Positions 7,014-7,563 of a stretch of DNA of 7,563 bases are shown piece after piece (position 1 is the first letter of the stretch; the number at the start of each line of letters is the position of its first letter). A program made the position numbers and the translations under genes. The notes under the pieces are model-generated. The model was not told the DNA's origin. It saw only the letters and a program-made list of their open reading frames with translations, and made no database searches. This DNA comes from Erwinia sp. (GTDB taxonomy: Bacteria; Pseudomonadota; Gammaproteobacteria; Enterobacterales; Enterobacteriaceae): NCBI GenBank assembly GCA_003512805.1, contig DOOK01000339.1, forward strand, positions 1 to 7,563, read 5' to 3'.

Positions 7014-7115
7014 ATGAAACTGATTACTGCTGACATTGTAAAAATGACGAGCCTGAATGCAGGCCGGCAGTGCCGTTTTTCCTCCTTCCCGATCGGTAAA
7101 AACGCCCCTCAATGA
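7014..7115 (+). CDS. pyrL: pyrBI operon leader peptide (PyrL-like)
   Basis: A 33-codon leader reading frame begins at ATG 7014, with GGAGG at 7005-7009, four bases upstream. It is followed by the attenuator and pyrB. The peptide starts [11 protein letters not shown] and has little visible likeness to the 44-residue E. coli PyrL, but it keeps the functional design: it spans the pyrimidine-rich tract 7076-7090, where it reads R-F-S-S-F-P, comparable to the Phe-rich stretch of E. coli PyrL. When UTP is scarce, RNA polymerase stalls in the U-rich tract, the coupled ribosome catches up and prevents the terminator hairpin from folding. The TGA (7113-7115) lies inside the attenuator hairpin, so a ribosome ending translation would cover the stem. 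A second ATG at 7010 overlaps, but its frame ends after seven codons. Confidence 0.75.
   Translation: MKLITADIVKMTSLNAGRQCRFSSFPIGKNAPQ
7051..7080 (+). promoter_or_regulatory. Leader pause hairpins before the U-rich tract
   Basis: Two small hairpins lie back to back inside the leader. GCCTG (7051-7055) pairs with CAGGC (7060-7064) over a 4-base loop. Directly next, CGGC (7065-7068) pairs with GCCG (7072-7075) over a 3-base loop and is followed by TTTTT (7076-7080). Such a hairpin followed by U residues is what a transcription pause site looks like. In the E. coli pyrBI leader, a U-rich pause region at this place makes polymerase movement depend on UTP. The role here is inferred from that parallel. 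Confidence 0.55.
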
Positions 7116-7128
7116 GGGGCTTTTTTTT
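7104..7128 (+). terminator. pyrB attenuator, intrinsic terminator
   Basis: A perfect 7-bp GC-rich stem (GCCCCTC at 7104-7110 with GAGGGGC at 7114-7120) closes a 3-base loop and is followed by eight T residues (7121-7128). It ends 42 bases before the pyrB ATG and lies downstream of the leader peptide start and U-rich tract. It is therefore the expected UTP-controlled attenuator rather than an argI terminator. Confidence 0.92.
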
Positions 7129-7170
7129 GCCCATTTTTTAGCTTACCGGCACGTGCAGAGGAAAGTGAAC

Positions 7171-7563
7171 ATGTCTAACCCACTGTATCACAAAAATATT
7201 ATCTCAATTAACGATCTCAGCCGTGAAGAGCTGGAGCTGGTATTACGTACCGCCGCCAGCCTGAAGGCGAAACCGCAGCCCGAGCTGTTAAAGCATAAGG
7301 TCATCGCCAGCTGCTTTTTCGAGGCCTCTACCCGTACGCGCCTGTCGTTTGAGAGCGCCATGCACCGCCTGGGCGCTTCCGTGGTCGGTTTTGCCGACGG
7401 CAGCAATACCTCGCTGGGCAAAAAAGGCGAAACGCTGGCGGATACGCTTTCCGTTATCAGCACCTACGTGGACGCTATTGTCATGCGTCATCCACAGGAA
7501 GGCGCGGCGCGTCTGGGCACGGAGTTCTCCGGTGGCGTACCGATCCTGAACGCTGGCGACGGT
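7171..7563 (+). CDS. pyrB: Aspartate carbamoyltransferase catalytic subunit (PyrB), 3'-truncated by window edge
   Basis: PyrB catalyses carbamoyl phosphate + L-aspartate to N-carbamoyl-L-aspartate, the first committed step of pyrimidine synthesis, and in enterics works as a dodecamer with the regulatory subunit PyrI. The window holds 131 of about 311 codons, nearly all of the carbamoyl-phosphate-binding domain. Visible are [17 protein letters not shown] at the N-terminus, the S-T-R-T-R phosphate-binding motif (53-57), the mobile loop with Ser81 and Lys84/Lys85 that reaches into the neighbouring active site, and Arg106 in [12 protein letters not shown]. The downstream H-P-T-Q and aspartate-binding domain are beyond the edge, as is any pyrI. 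AGAGGA (7157-7162) lies eight bases before the ATG. Expression is set by the leader and attenuator just upstream. The protein is a paralogue of the neighbouring ArgI and shares its S-T-R-T-R motif. Confidence 0.97.
   Translation, partial: MSNPLYHKNIISINDLSREELELVLRTAASLKAKPQPELLKHKVIASCFFEASTRTRLSFESAMHRLGASVVGFADGSNTSLGKKGETLADTLSVISTYVDAIVMRHPQEGAARLGTEFSGGVPILNAGDG

Noticed and set aside
7010..7033. Seven-codon frame from ATG 7010 upstream of and overlapping the leader peptide
   Set aside because: The ATG directly abuts the GGAGG with no spacing and the frame ends at once; the ATG at 7014 is better placed and spans the U-rich tract and attenuator.
1..7563. Search for mobile elements, CRISPR arrays, tRNA/rRNA genes, toxin-antitoxin or defence systems
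   Set aside because: No transposase, integrase, regularly spaced repeats or RNA gene was seen. All intact genes are conserved housekeeping or common accessory enzymes, so I do not claim a new system.

Overview
The window is an ordinary enterobacterial chromosomal segment. It is most likely from the Erwiniaceae (Erwinia/Pantoea type) or a close relative. This rests on near-identity, as recalled, of ValS, RraB, ArgI and PyrB to the Escherichia coli proteins, on the gene neighbourhood (valS, yjgM, miaE, rraB, argI, pyrL-pyrB), and on a moderately GC-rich composition. The family-level placement is inference. Bases 1-11 match the 3' end of the common Illumina adapter, so the left edge is probably a contig end with untrimmed adapter.

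Layout from left to right. valS (+) lacks about its first 30 codons and ends at a strong intrinsic terminator. Next come a four-helix cytochrome b561-type membrane protein (+) and a YjgM-like GNAT acetyltransferase (+). Convergent with these lies the decayed 3' part of a histidine-phosphatase gene (-), with an in-frame stop and no N-terminal half. Then come miaE (-), a terminator-like hairpin, and rraB (-). A divergent regulatory region with two ArgR boxes separates rraB from argI (+). A pyrimidine-type leader follows, with a perfect -10, a GTTTG start region, a leader peptide and an intrinsic attenuator. It precedes pyrB (+), which runs off the right edge after 131 codons.

How the genes work together. 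ArgI and PyrB are paralogous carbamoyltransferases that compete for carbamoyl phosphate, one for arginine and one for pyrimidines. Here they are direct neighbours, and each has its own end-product control: ArgR/arginine for argI, UTP-sensitive initiation and attenuation for pyrB. rraB (RNase E inhibitor) and miaE (tRNA hydroxylase) form a minus-strand pair that may be co-transcribed through the hairpin between them. valS stands alone.

I see no mobile element, CRISPR array, tRNA or rRNA gene, and no sign of a new multi-gene system. The points most worth a second look are the pyrBI-type leader, the hairpin between rraB and miaE, the phosphatase remnant, and the adapter at the edge.
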